From contig NZ_BMOM01000030.1 in NCBI RefSeq assembly GCF_014647075.1, forward strand, positions 1-33,000: 33,000 bases of DNA, in the 5' to 3' direction. This stretch comes from Deinococcus aerophilus. GTDB taxonomy: Bacteria; Deinococcota; Deinococci; Deinococcales; Deinococcaceae. This document shows positions 27,586 to 33,000 of the stretch, one piece after another. The translations under genes and the position numbers were made by a program. The notes beneath the pieces were generated by a model that saw only the letters and a list, made by a program, of their open reading frames with translations, was not told where the DNA came from and did not search any database. Every line of letters begins with the position of its first letter. Position 1 is the stretch's first letter.

Positions 27586-28023
27586 ATGAACACCAACAAT
27601 CTCAGGGCAGGAGTCTTGGGCGGTCTGGCAGGGGGTCTGGTCTTCGGCATGATGATGGCCCTGATGGGCATGTTGCCCATGATCGCCGGGCTGGTGGGCA
27701 GTTCCAGCGCTTTGGTCGGCTTCCTGGTGCATCTGGTCATCAGCGCTTTGATTGGGCTGGGCTTTGCCGTGGTTCTGGGCGGGCGGGTGCATTCCTACAG
27801 TTCGGGAGCTGTGCTGGGAACCCTGTACGGCGCACTGTGGTGGGTCCTGGGGCCGTTGCTCCTGATGCCGCTGATGATGGGTATGGGTCCCCAGTTTGCC
27901 AGTGCGCTGAGCTCGCCGAACCTGATGAGCTTGCTGGGGCATCTGATCTTCGGTGTCCTTCTGGGAACCACCTTTGCGGCCCTGACGGCCAGGAATGCTC
28001 CCCGGCCCAGCGTGACTTCCTGA
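27586..28023 (+). CDS. Four-helix integral membrane protein, unknown function
   Basis: A 145-residue very hydrophobic protein with four predicted helices: about 8-30 (GGLAGGLVFGMMMALMGMLP), 40-62 (LVGFLVHLVISALIGLGFAVVL), 72-98 (VLGTLYGALWWVLGPLLLMPLM) and 115-138 (LGHLIFGVLLGTTFAALTA). It is rich in Met and Gly. Small glycine-packed bundles of this type occur as uncharacterised proteins. The ATG has GGAGG 8 nt upstream, so this gene is leadered. An operator-like repeat and TTGACA lie upstream and a Crp/Fnr-type regulator follows. Its base composition is visibly less GC-rich than the operons on either side, which may point to later acquisition. Confidence 0.75.
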   Translation: MNTNNLRAGVLGGLAGGLVFGMMMALMGMLPMIAGLVGSSSALVGFLVHLVISALIGLGFAVVLGGRVHSYSSGAVLGTLYGALWWVLGPLLLMPLMMGMGPQFASALSSPNLMSLLGHLIFGVLLGTTFAALTARNAPRPSVTS

Positions 28024-28088
28024 AACCAGTGGCCTGATCAGGCGGCCAGCTTTTCCGGAGCGCCACAGTTGACTGCTGAGGGATGACC

Positions 28089-28094
28089 TACACT
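28089..28094 (+). promoter_or_regulatory. -10 box TACACT before the Crp/Fnr-type gene
   Basis: TACACT lies 12 nt before a GTG at 28107 and 100 nt before the regulator ATG at 28195. TTGACT at 28069-28074 is 14 nt upstream, shorter than ideal. Confidence 0.4.
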
Positions 28095-28194
28095 GAAAGA
28101 CCACCCGTGTTCCTGACCCATTCCTTACTGCTGGGCGGCGGGCCTGAACCGCTGCCCAGCAATGTCTGCATGCCAGCGCCGAGTTGTGAGTGAG

Positions 28195-28971
28195 ATGAAA
28201 AAGAGCCTCCCCGATCCTGGCCGCACCCTGCTGTCTTTGCTGGGTGTGGGACCGTTTGTTCGCCGCGAGCAGCCGGTGTGGTCCCTGCAGGGCACCCGGT
28301 GGTCCGGCCTGCTGCCCGATGAAGACATGCGGATCATGGGCCAGATCTGTCCGCCGGTTCCCTACCAGCGCGATGAGCGTGTGTACCGACATGGTGATCC
28401 GGCCAGCAGCCTTTACATCCTGCTGGAAGGTCATGTGAAGCTGACGCAGCCTACCTGGCTGGGTGGAGAGCGGGTGGTGTCGGTATGCGGTCCAGATGAT
28501 TTTTTTGGGGAGAACTTTTTAACAGGAGCCGATGTCTGTCAGGCCCATGCCATCTGTCTGAGTGACCAGGCGGTGGTGTGTCCGGTGAGTCGCCCTCAGT
28601 TTCTGGAGGTCGCTGCCCGGTTGCCCAATGTCGCCCTGAATCTGGCGATGGTGCTTGCCCGCCGAAACGCCGATCTGGAATACAAACTTCAGGCCATGAC
28701 CCAGCCGGTGCAGGTGAGACTGGCACGGGTCATGGTGGAGCTGGCGCTGCACCATGGCGAGGAGCTCCGCGCAGGCAGGTATCACCTCACCCTGGATCTG
28801 CGGCATGACGAGATTGCCAGCATGGCCAATGCCAGCCGTGTGAGCGCGACCCAGGCCATCAGCGCGTGGCGCTCACAGCAACTGGTCATGGGGACCCGCG
28901 GCGACTACCACATCGACGTGGGCGGTCTGGAACAGCTGATCGAGAAGCTGGAGCTCGCTGCCTTGAAGTGA
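28195..28971 (+). CDS. Crp/Fnr-family transcription regulator
   Basis: A 258-residue regulator. The cyclic-nucleotide-binding-type beta-roll runs about 45-150 (DERVYRHGDPASSLYILLEG; GPDDFFGEN). The long dimer helix spans about 160-180, and a C-terminal winged helix has its recognition region in HDEIASMANASRVSATQAIS (about 212-231). The Arg-Ser/Thr pair that binds cAMP is not seen in the phosphate-binding segment, so cAMP is not supported as ligand. Four cysteines fall in the sensor domain (SVCGP, DVCQA, AICLS, VVCPV) and one precedes it, which would suit redox or metal sensing, though spacing does not match Fnr. ATG 28162 would add 11 residues; neither start has a good ribosome binding site. 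Convergent with DUF3809. Confidence 0.88.
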   Translation: MKKSLPDPGRTLLSLLGVGPFVRREQPVWSLQGTRWSGLLPDEDMRIMGQICPPVPYQRDERVYRHGDPASSLYILLEGHVKLTQPTWLGGERVVSVCGPDDFFGENFLTGADVCQAHAICLSDQAVVCPVSRPQFLEVAARLPNVALNLAMVLARRNADLEYKLQAMTQPVQVRLARVMVELALHHGEELRAGRYHLTLDLRHDEIASMANASRVSATQAISAWRSQQLVMGTRGDYHIDVGGLEQLIEKLELAALK

Positions 28972-29021
28972 CGGCGTGGGGTGTGTGCGGCGCAGGCACG
29001 CTTCGATGAGTTCTGCAGCTC

Positions 29022-29534
29022 CTAGTTTTGCAGCTCCAGCGCCTCACGGATGCCCTCGGGCAGTTCCTGGGTCACGCGGTCCAGCGTGCGGCTGGCGGCG
29101 GCGCGCACCATCTTCTCGAAGGCCGCGCCGCCCCAGCCCTGGGCCTCGGGGATGCTGAGGTGGGCGCGGAACTGAAAGTGGAACACCACCTCCACCACCC
29201 GGCCGGGAGTGCGGTCCCCGTCCGGCGGGGTCCCTTCCAGAACCTGCGCGTGTCCGCTGACCTCCACCCAGGCGCGTTCATCCGGAAGGGCCTGGGGGGT
29301 CAGCGTGGCGCCGTCTGGGGTGGCCGTCAGCCGACTCACAAACGGCAGGTCGGCCTCGCCCAGCACGGGCAGGGGCACCACCAGTTCGCCGCGTACCTCG
29401 CCGTCCCCGGCGCTCAGCCCCCGCAAAAAGCGCAGGCGTGCGAGCGTGCGGGCCGGGTCGCGCACGAAGTCCAGCGCCTGCAGGGCCGTGCCGGGGGCCG
29501 GCAGGGTAAAGTGCCGCTCCGCCTCAATGATCAC
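29022..29534 (-). CDS. DUF3809-family protein
   Basis: A 170-residue protein I recognise as resembling the Deinococcus family DUF3809, function unknown. It begins MIIEAERHFTLPAPG and contains a beta-rich body (VVEVVFHFQFRAHLSIPEAQGWGG) and a C-terminal helix (KMVRAAASRTLDRVTQELPEGI). The layout (beta-strands, then one long C-terminal helix) resembles START/polyketide-cyclase-like lipid-binding folds; this is a visual inference only. The GTG start overlaps, as GTGA, the stop of an eight-codon frame beginning ATG at 29557. It follows DUF3248 on the same strand by 57 bp, so the two probably form one transcript. Confidence 0.8.
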   Translation of the reverse strand: MIIEAERHFTLPAPGTALQALDFVRDPARTLARLRFLRGLSAGDGEVRGELVVPLPVLGEADLPFVSRLTATPDGATLTPQALPDERAWVEVSGHAQVLEGTPPDGDRTPGRVVEVVFHFQFRAHLSIPEAQGWGGAAFEKMVRAAASRTLDRVTQELPEGIREALELQN

Positions 29535-29591
29535 GCGCGCGTCCTGGAGGCTGCCATCAGCGGACCGCGCCGGCGAAAGCGGGGCGCGGCA

Positions 29592-29909
29592 TCAGTCGAC
29601 CCACTCGATCACGACCCGGCCCTCGTCCAGGGCCGAGCGCAGTTCGGCGTCGCCCGCGCTGCGCAGCCGGGGCAGGTGGGCAAAGCGCGGAGTGGCCGAG
29701 GCGTAGCCCAGGCGCACGACCACCTCGTCACTCACCTCATCCTTGCCGATGCGCCAGACGAGCTGCCCGCCCAGGGCCTCAAGGTCCAGGCCCAGCCGCT
29801 CCGCCGCCATCTCGGGGGCCGCCTGCTTGTCCTGCAGGGGCTCCTCCGCCTGCTGGGCCGCGTCCGGCGGCGTGGCGTCGGGGTCGGGCACAGAAGACCG
29901 GTCGCTCAT
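29592..29909 (-). CDS. DUF3248-family protein
   Basis: A 105-residue small protein resembling the Deinococcus-Thermus family DUF3248. The first 40 residues are acidic and Pro/Ala-rich; the conserved domain follows: LEALGGQLVWRIGKDEVSD, VVVRLGYASATPRFAHLPRL and GDAELRSALDEGRVVIEWVD. The function is unknown. The start at 29909 is chosen because a perfect -10 TACAAT lies 7 nt upstream, giving a leaderless mRNA. The alternative ATG at 29918 overlaps that box and is rejected. It is divergent from the 29956 gene with only 46 bp between the start codons, so the two leaderless promoters are back to back. Confidence 0.82.
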   Translation of the reverse strand: MSDRSSVPDPDATPPDAAQQAEEPLQDKQAAPEMAAERLGLDLEALGGQLVWRIGKDEVSDEVVVRLGYASATPRFAHLPRLRSAGDAELRSALDEGRVVIEWVD

Positions 29910-29916
29910 GCGGGCC

Positions 29917-29922
29917 ATTGTA
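29917..29922 (-). promoter_or_regulatory. -10 box TACAAT, leaderless promoter of the DUF3248 gene
   Basis: Minus-strand TACAAT has a 7-nt spacer to the ATG at 29909. Confidence 0.6.
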
Positions 29923-29942
29923 CGCGCCCGCCGGAACGGGTG

Positions 29943-29948
29943 TAGAAC
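29943..29948 (+). promoter_or_regulatory. -10-like TAGAAC before the 29956 gene
   Basis: TAGAAC lies 7 nt before the ATG at 29956. A GGAGG within the spacer is only 2 nt from the ATG, too close to work normally. Confidence 0.35.
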
Positions 29949-29955
29949 GGAGGCC

Positions 29956-30261
29956 ATGACGCCTGACCTGCCTGCCGACCTGCCCGCTGATCTGGCCGCC
30001 GCGTCCCCGCCGGTGTCGTGGCGCACCGTGGAAACCCGCGTGGGCCTGGAGGATCTGCCCGCCTTCCACCGCGCCTTTCTGACCTGGCGCGGGGTAGAGG
30101 GCGCCCCCGACATGCCGCTGCGCTGCGTGTCGCAGCGGGTGGAGGCCGAGCTCAACCGGCTGGTGCAGGGCGGGGTGGCCCGCCGGGAGAACGGGGACTG
30201 GCTGCTGGACCCCGGGACCCTGGCCGATTTTCCGGCGTACCGCGCGCTGATGTTCTCCTGA
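29956..30261 (+). CDS. Small conserved-looking protein, unknown
   Basis: A 101-residue protein. An N-terminal DLPADLPADLAA repeat is followed by a mostly helical domain with a possible winged-helix outline: LEDLPAFHRAFLTWRGV, then MPLRCVSQRVEAELNRLVQGGVARRENGDWLLDPGTL. The last part reads like a helix-turn-helix with a beta wing, but no family is recognised. G/C third-position bias is strong, and a -10-like box at leaderless distance supports the start. rsmD follows after 89 bp with its own promoter. Confidence 0.65.
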   Translation: MTPDLPADLPADLAAASPPVSWRTVETRVGLEDLPAFHRAFLTWRGVEGAPDMPLRCVSQRVEAELNRLVQGGVARRENGDWLLDPGTLADFPAYRALMFS

Positions 30262-30297
30262 CCCAGGCGGATGTGCCCGCCGCGCGGCCGGACCCGT

Positions 30298-30303
30298 TAC
30301 CCT
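30298..30303 (+). promoter_or_regulatory. -10 box TACCCT for rsmD-coaD
   Basis: TACCCT lies 6 nt before an ATG at 30310, which opens a 14-codon ORF ending on the rsmD start. Confidence 0.5.
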
Positions 30304-30309
30304 GACCGC

Positions 30310-30354
30310 ATGAGCCTGTTCCTCCCGCCCGCGCCCACCACGGAGCGCCCATGA
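30310..30354 (+). CDS. Putative leaderless micro-ORF (14 codons) before rsmD
   Basis: ATG at 30310 opens [14 protein letters not shown] and ends with TGA at 30352-30354, overlapping the rsmD ATG (30351) by 4 nt (ATGA). The first codon is 6 nt downstream of TACCCT. A GGAG (30342-30345) 5 nt before the rsmD start can help re-initiation. It begins MSL, like rsmD itself. Same layout as upstream of yqeK and the desaturase gene. Confidence 0.45.
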   Translation: MSLFLPPAPTTERP

Positions 30355-30908
30355 GCCTGCGGATTCTGGGCGGCACCGCCCGGGGCCGCGCCATCCAGGT
30401 GCCGGCCAGCGCCCGGCCCAGCGGCGCGCGCATCCGCAAGAGCCTGTTTGACCTGCTCGCGGCCCGTGCGCCCGGCGGCACGTTTCTGGACCTGCACGGC
30501 GGCAGCGGCGCGGTGGGGCTGGAGGCCGCCAGCCGGGGCTATGCGGTCACCCTGATCGAGAAGGACGCCCGCGCCGTCCGCGCGCTGGAGGCCAACGCCC
30601 GCAGCCTGGACCTGCGGGTCCGCATCCTGCGCGGCGACGCCCTGGGCGTGCTGCCCCGGCTGGGGCACTTTGACCTCGTGTTCAGCGACCCCCCTTACGA
30701 GGCCGATATTCCGGCCCTGACCGCGCGGCTGCTGGGCAGCGGTGTGGTGGCGGCGGGCGGCCTGCTGATCTGCCAGCACCCGGACCGCGTGACCCTGCCC
30801 GAACATCCCGGCCATGACCGCGAGGTGCGCGAATACGGCAGCAACACCCTGACGCTGTACCGCCCGGTTGCGGCGGGCAGAGAGGGCGATAAGGTGGGAG
30901 ACGCATGA
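30351..30908 (+). CDS. rsmD: 16S rRNA (guanine966-N2)-methyltransferase RsmD
   Basis: A 185-residue SAM-dependent methyltransferase. The N-terminus [18 protein letters not shown] is diagnostic for RsmD. The SAM-binding motif I is [19 protein letters not shown] (about 45-63) and the catalytic motif IV is [13 protein letters not shown] (about 107-119). Known: RsmD methylates N2 of G966 in 16S rRNA. The usual motif I 'FAGSG' reads HGGSG here. Its stop overlaps the coaD start by 4 nt (ATGA), the common rsmD-coaD pairing. Confidence 0.94.
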   Translation: MSLRILGGTARGRAIQVPASARPSGARIRKSLFDLLAARAPGGTFLDLHGGSGAVGLEAASRGYAVTLIEKDARAVRALEANARSLDLRVRILRGDALGVLPRLGHFDLVFSDPPYEADIPALTARLLGSGVVAAGGLLICQHPDRVTLPEHPGHDREVREYGSNTLTLYRPVAAGREGDKVGDA

Positions 30909-31444
30909 ACGCCGTCTTTCCCGGTTCCTTTGATCCCATCACCAGCGGCCATATGGACGTGCTGACACGGGCCAGCCGCATCTTTGACCACGTTACGGTG
31001 ACGGTGATGCACAACGCCCGCAAGCAGGGCCGGCACCTGTTCACCCTGGACGAGCGCCTGGAAATCCTGGAAAGCGCCACCGGCCACCTGGAAAACGTCA
31101 GCGTGGACTCCTTTGATGGACTGCTCGTCGACTACATGTCCAGGTCCAGTCAGGACAAGGGCATCATCATCCGCGGACTGCGGGCGGTGAGCGACTACGA
31201 GTACGAATTGCAGATCGCCCACCTCAACCGCCAGATCGGCGATACCGAGACGGTGTTCATCATGGCGGCCACCCGCTGGAGCTTCGTGAGCAGCTCCATG
31301 GTGCGTGAGATCGCGAGCTACGGCGGCGACATCAGCGAGATGGTGCCGCATGCCAGCGCGCAGGCGCTGCGGCACAAACACGCCGACATCTATGCCGAGC
31401 GCGACATGCAGCAGCGGGCACAGCGCGAGAGCCGCCTGCCGTGA
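30905..31444 (+). CDS. coaD: Phosphopantetheine adenylyltransferase CoaD
   Basis: A 179-residue nucleotidyltransferase catalysing the fourth step of coenzyme A synthesis. The N-terminus [20 protein letters not shown] holds the nucleotide-binding TxGH motif (SGH). Other blocks are [17 protein letters not shown] (about 86-102) and the C-terminal signature [18 protein letters not shown] (about 125-142). The length is slightly above the usual 160 because of a charged tail ([16 protein letters not shown]). Coupled to rsmD by a 4-nt overlap. Only 22 bp separate it from the convergent metK, and no terminator is seen there. Confidence 0.96.
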   Translation: MNAVFPGSFDPITSGHMDVLTRASRIFDHVTVTVMHNARKQGRHLFTLDERLEILESATGHLENVSVDSFDGLLVDYMSRSSQDKGIIIRGLRAVSDYEYELQIAHLNRQIGDTETVFIMAATRWSFVSSSMVREIASYGGDISEMVPHASAQALRHKHADIYAERDMQQRAQRESRLP

Positions 31445-31466
31445 GCGCGGCGGCCAGGCCAGAGCG

Positions 31467-32705
31467 TCAGACCTGAACCGTGGCCTGGGCCGCTTGCGTC
31501 TGGGCCGCTCGGCGCAGCGTCTCTGTCCGGTCGGTCTGCTCCCAGGGAAATTCGGGGCGTCCGAAGTGTCCGTAGGCAGCGGTCTGCGCGTAGATCGGGC
31601 GCTGCAGGTCCAGCTGCGCGATGATCGCCTGGGGGCGGGCATCGAAATGCGCCTCGACCAGCCGGGTCAGGTCACCGTCGGCGAGTGTCCCCGTGCCGTA
31701 GGTATCCACCCGCAGGCTGACCGGATGCGCGCGGCCGATGGCGTAGGCCACCTCCACCAGGGCGCGGCGGGCCAGACCGGCGGCCACCACGTTCTTGGCG
31801 ATGTAGCGGGCGTAGTACGCCGCCGAGCGGTCCACTTTGGTCGGGTCCTTGCCCGAGAAGGCCCCGCCGCCGTGTGGCACGGCCCCGCCGTAGGTATCCA
31901 CGATGATCTTGCGCCCGGTCAGGCCGGTGTCGCCGTGCGGACCGCCAATCACGAAGCGGCCGCTGGGGTTGATGAAGTACTTGGTGTCCCCGGTCAGCAA
32001 CTCGGCCGGAATCACGGCGCGGATCACGTGTTCGAGCATGTCGGCCCGGATGGTTTCCTGGGTGGTGTGCTCGTCGTGCTGGGTGCTGATAACCACGGTA
32101 TCCACGCTGACCGCGCCGCCCTCGTGCGGCTCGCCGTCACGGACCACCGTGACCTGGGCCTTGGCGTCGGGGCGCAGGTAGGGCAGCGTGCCGTCCTTGC
32201 GCAGCCCGGCGATCCGGCGCGTCAGCGCGTGCGCCAGCGAGATGGGCAGCGGCATCAGCTCGGGGGTCTCGTCGGTGGCGTAACCGAACATCAGGCCCTG
32301 GTCGCCCGCGCCGATGCGGCTGTGGGCGTTCCGGGGGTCGGCCTGCTGCTCGGGCGTCATCTCGCGCCACTCCTCCGAGGTATCCACCCCGGTGGCAATT
32401 TCCGGCGACTGCTCGTGGATGGACACAAGCACCGCGCTGTACTCGGCGTCAAAGCCATAGTTGGCACGGGTATAGCCCACGGTCTTGACGGCCTCGCGCA
32501 CGGTCTTCTGAATGTCCACATGGGCCGTTTCGGCGCGGACCTCGCCGGCCACGACGGCCATACCGGTCGTGAGCAGCGTTTCCACCGCGACCCGGCTGCC
32601 GGGCTCCTGGCGCAGGAACTCGTCCAGGATGCTGTCCGAGATGAAATCCGCGAGTTTGTCCGGGTGACCTTCCGAGACCGATTCCGACGTATAGAACTTC
32701 CGCAT
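31467..32705 (-). CDS. metK: S-adenosylmethionine synthetase MetK
   Basis: A 412-residue enzyme making SAM from ATP and methionine. The N-terminus [20 protein letters not shown] holds the ATP-binding HPDK (14-17). The family signatures are [12 protein letters not shown] (about 131-142) and [19 protein letters not shown] (about 274-292). The length is slightly above E. coli MetK (about 384), partly from the Ala/Gln-rich tail. The ATG at 32705 has AGGAG 5 nt upstream on the minus strand. The upstream region has hairpins but does not match the SAM-I riboswitch as far as can be seen. Confidence 0.96.
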   Translation of the reverse strand: MRKFYTSESVSEGHPDKLADFISDSILDEFLRQEPGSRVAVETLLTTGMAVVAGEVRAETAHVDIQKTVREAVKTVGYTRANYGFDAEYSAVLVSIHEQSPEIATGVDTSEEWREMTPEQQADPRNAHSRIGAGDQGLMFGYATDETPELMPLPISLAHALTRRIAGLRKDGTLPYLRPDAKAQVTVVRDGEPHEGGAVSVDTVVISTQHDEHTTQETIRADMLEHVIRAVIPAELLTGDTKYFINPSGRFVIGGPHGDTGLTGRKIIVDTYGGAVPHGGGAFSGKDPTKVDRSAAYYARYIAKNVVAAGLARRALVEVAYAIGRAHPVSLRVDTYGTGTLADGDLTRLVEAHFDARPQAIIAQLDLQRPIYAQTAAYGHFGRPEFPWEQTDRTETLRRAAQTQAAQATVQV

Positions 32706-32783
32706 GTCTGCTCCTGATGCGCGCTGGGGGGCGTCTCACAGAACTTGACCTGGAGAGGGATGGCGCTGTGTACCCGGCACGGC

Positions 32784-32807
32784 GTCCGCCTCATGCCCGA
32801 GGCGGAC
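32784..32807 (-). promoter_or_regulatory. 9-bp hairpin in the metK upstream region
   Basis: GTCCGCCTC pairs perfectly with GAGGCGGAC around a 6-nt loop. A second small hairpin (CCTGC/GCAGG, 32809-32827) is adjacent, and a -10-like TACCCT (32819-32814, minus) overlaps it. The region could be a structured metK leader or a terminator-like element; no known riboswitch class was recognised. Confidence 0.35.
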
Positions 32808-32922
32808 TCCTGCAGGGTAACGCAGGCTCCGCCCGCCGAAAAGGACGAAGGCCATGCTGTCCGGAACTGTCATCCCCGCGCGGGCCTCCATGCAGGAATG
32901 TTCAGGGCGTTCTCATCCGCCT

Positions 32923-33000
32923 AGGGTGTGTCCGCAAACCCTGGAGGCAGTGTAAAAATGACGTGTGGTTCGGCGTTACGAGTTGACCGATGAGCAGTGG
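32923..33000 (+). mobile_element. IS5-family insertion sequence, left end, cut by the window edge
   Basis: The terminal repeat appears to start at 32923-32924 with AGGGTGTGTCCGCAAACC, the type of end seen in the IS427/IS1031 branch of IS5. It is preceded by CTA, consistent with the TA-containing targets of that group. The transposase reading frame begins about 40 bp inside. The right end lies outside the window. Confidence 0.7.
32965..33000 (+). CDS. IS5-family transposase, N-terminal fragment
   Basis: Translation from GTG 32965 gives VVRRYELTDEQW, the hallmark N-terminus of IS5-family (IS427 group) DDE transposases (RRYELTDEQW). Only 12 codons are in the window, so completeness cannot be judged. 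A GGAGG at 32943-32947 lies 17 nt upstream of the GTG. It is 10 nt upstream of an out-of-frame ATG (32958) that ends after 11 codons at 32993. Confidence 0.7.
   Translation, partial: MVRRYELTDEQW

Noticed and set aside
28032..28043. GCCTGATCAGGC palindrome after the 27586 gene as an Fnr box
   Set aside because: It does not match TTGAT-N4-ATCAA. It is more simply part of a weak TGGCC/GGCCA hairpin followed by TTTT.
32706..32922. SAM-I riboswitch upstream of metK
   Set aside because: None of the conserved core pieces of that class could be found on the minus strand.

Overview
The window is chromosomal DNA of a Deinococcus-type bacterium. The evidence is a very GC-rich coding style, a late deinoxanthin (carotenoid) gene set, small proteins of Deinococcus-typical families (DUF3248, DUF3809), a large ComZ-like pilus protein, and many genes preceded by a TANNNT -10 box only 6-7 nt before the start codon, the leaderless-mRNA signature of this phylum. 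No rRNA, tRNA, CRISPR array or phage was seen. The right edge cuts into an IS5-family insertion sequence.

Layout. 1-8.7 kb: carotenoid region, almost all on the minus strand: crtO ketolase, cruF hydratase, a PlsC-like acyltransferase and a GT2 glycosyltransferase (the last three overlapping by 8 and 4 nt). Beyond a plus-strand MFS exporter lie a CrtD-like desaturase and a cytochrome P450 (4-nt overlap). 8.8-12.6 kb: a small membrane protein, an unrecognised multidomain protein with a possible B3/AbrB-like N-terminus, mutY and a cis-prenyltransferase (uppS type). 12.7-17 kb (minus): a dynamin-like GTPase, a PhoB/PhoR-type two-component pair and phoU. 17-21 kb (minus): a type IV pilus tip operon running ComZ/PilX-like, GspH/FimT, PilV-like, PilW-like. 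21-27.4 kb: a hexapeptide acyltransferase, an MBL hydrolase, cdaA-cdaR (cyclic di-AMP synthesis), then yqeK, an LCP cell-wall ligase and rsfS ending at a strong terminator. 27.5-29 kb: a four-helix membrane protein and a Crp/Fnr regulator. 29-31.4 kb: DUF3809, DUF3248, a small unknown gene, rsmD and coaD. 31.5-33 kb: metK with a structured upstream region, then the insertion sequence.

Genes that act together: the carotenoid genes would carry out 4-ketolation, 1',2'-hydration, 3',4'-desaturation and 2-hydroxylation of the deinoxanthin pathway, with a sugar and an acyl transferase of unproven use. PhoB/PhoR/PhoU form a phosphate-signalling set. The four pilin-like proteins probably make the tip of the DNA-uptake pilus. 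cdaA/cdaR, yqeK (Ap4A hydrolysis), the LCP protein and rsfS combine nucleotide signalling, wall assembly and ribosome silencing.

The least explained signal is a recurring arrangement in which a promoter sits at leaderless spacing before a tiny ORF of 7-14 codons, whose stop overlaps the start of the real gene by 4 nt (crtD-like, yqeK, rsmD). This could couple translation of a leaderless micro-ORF to a gene with little or no Shine-Dalgarno sequence.
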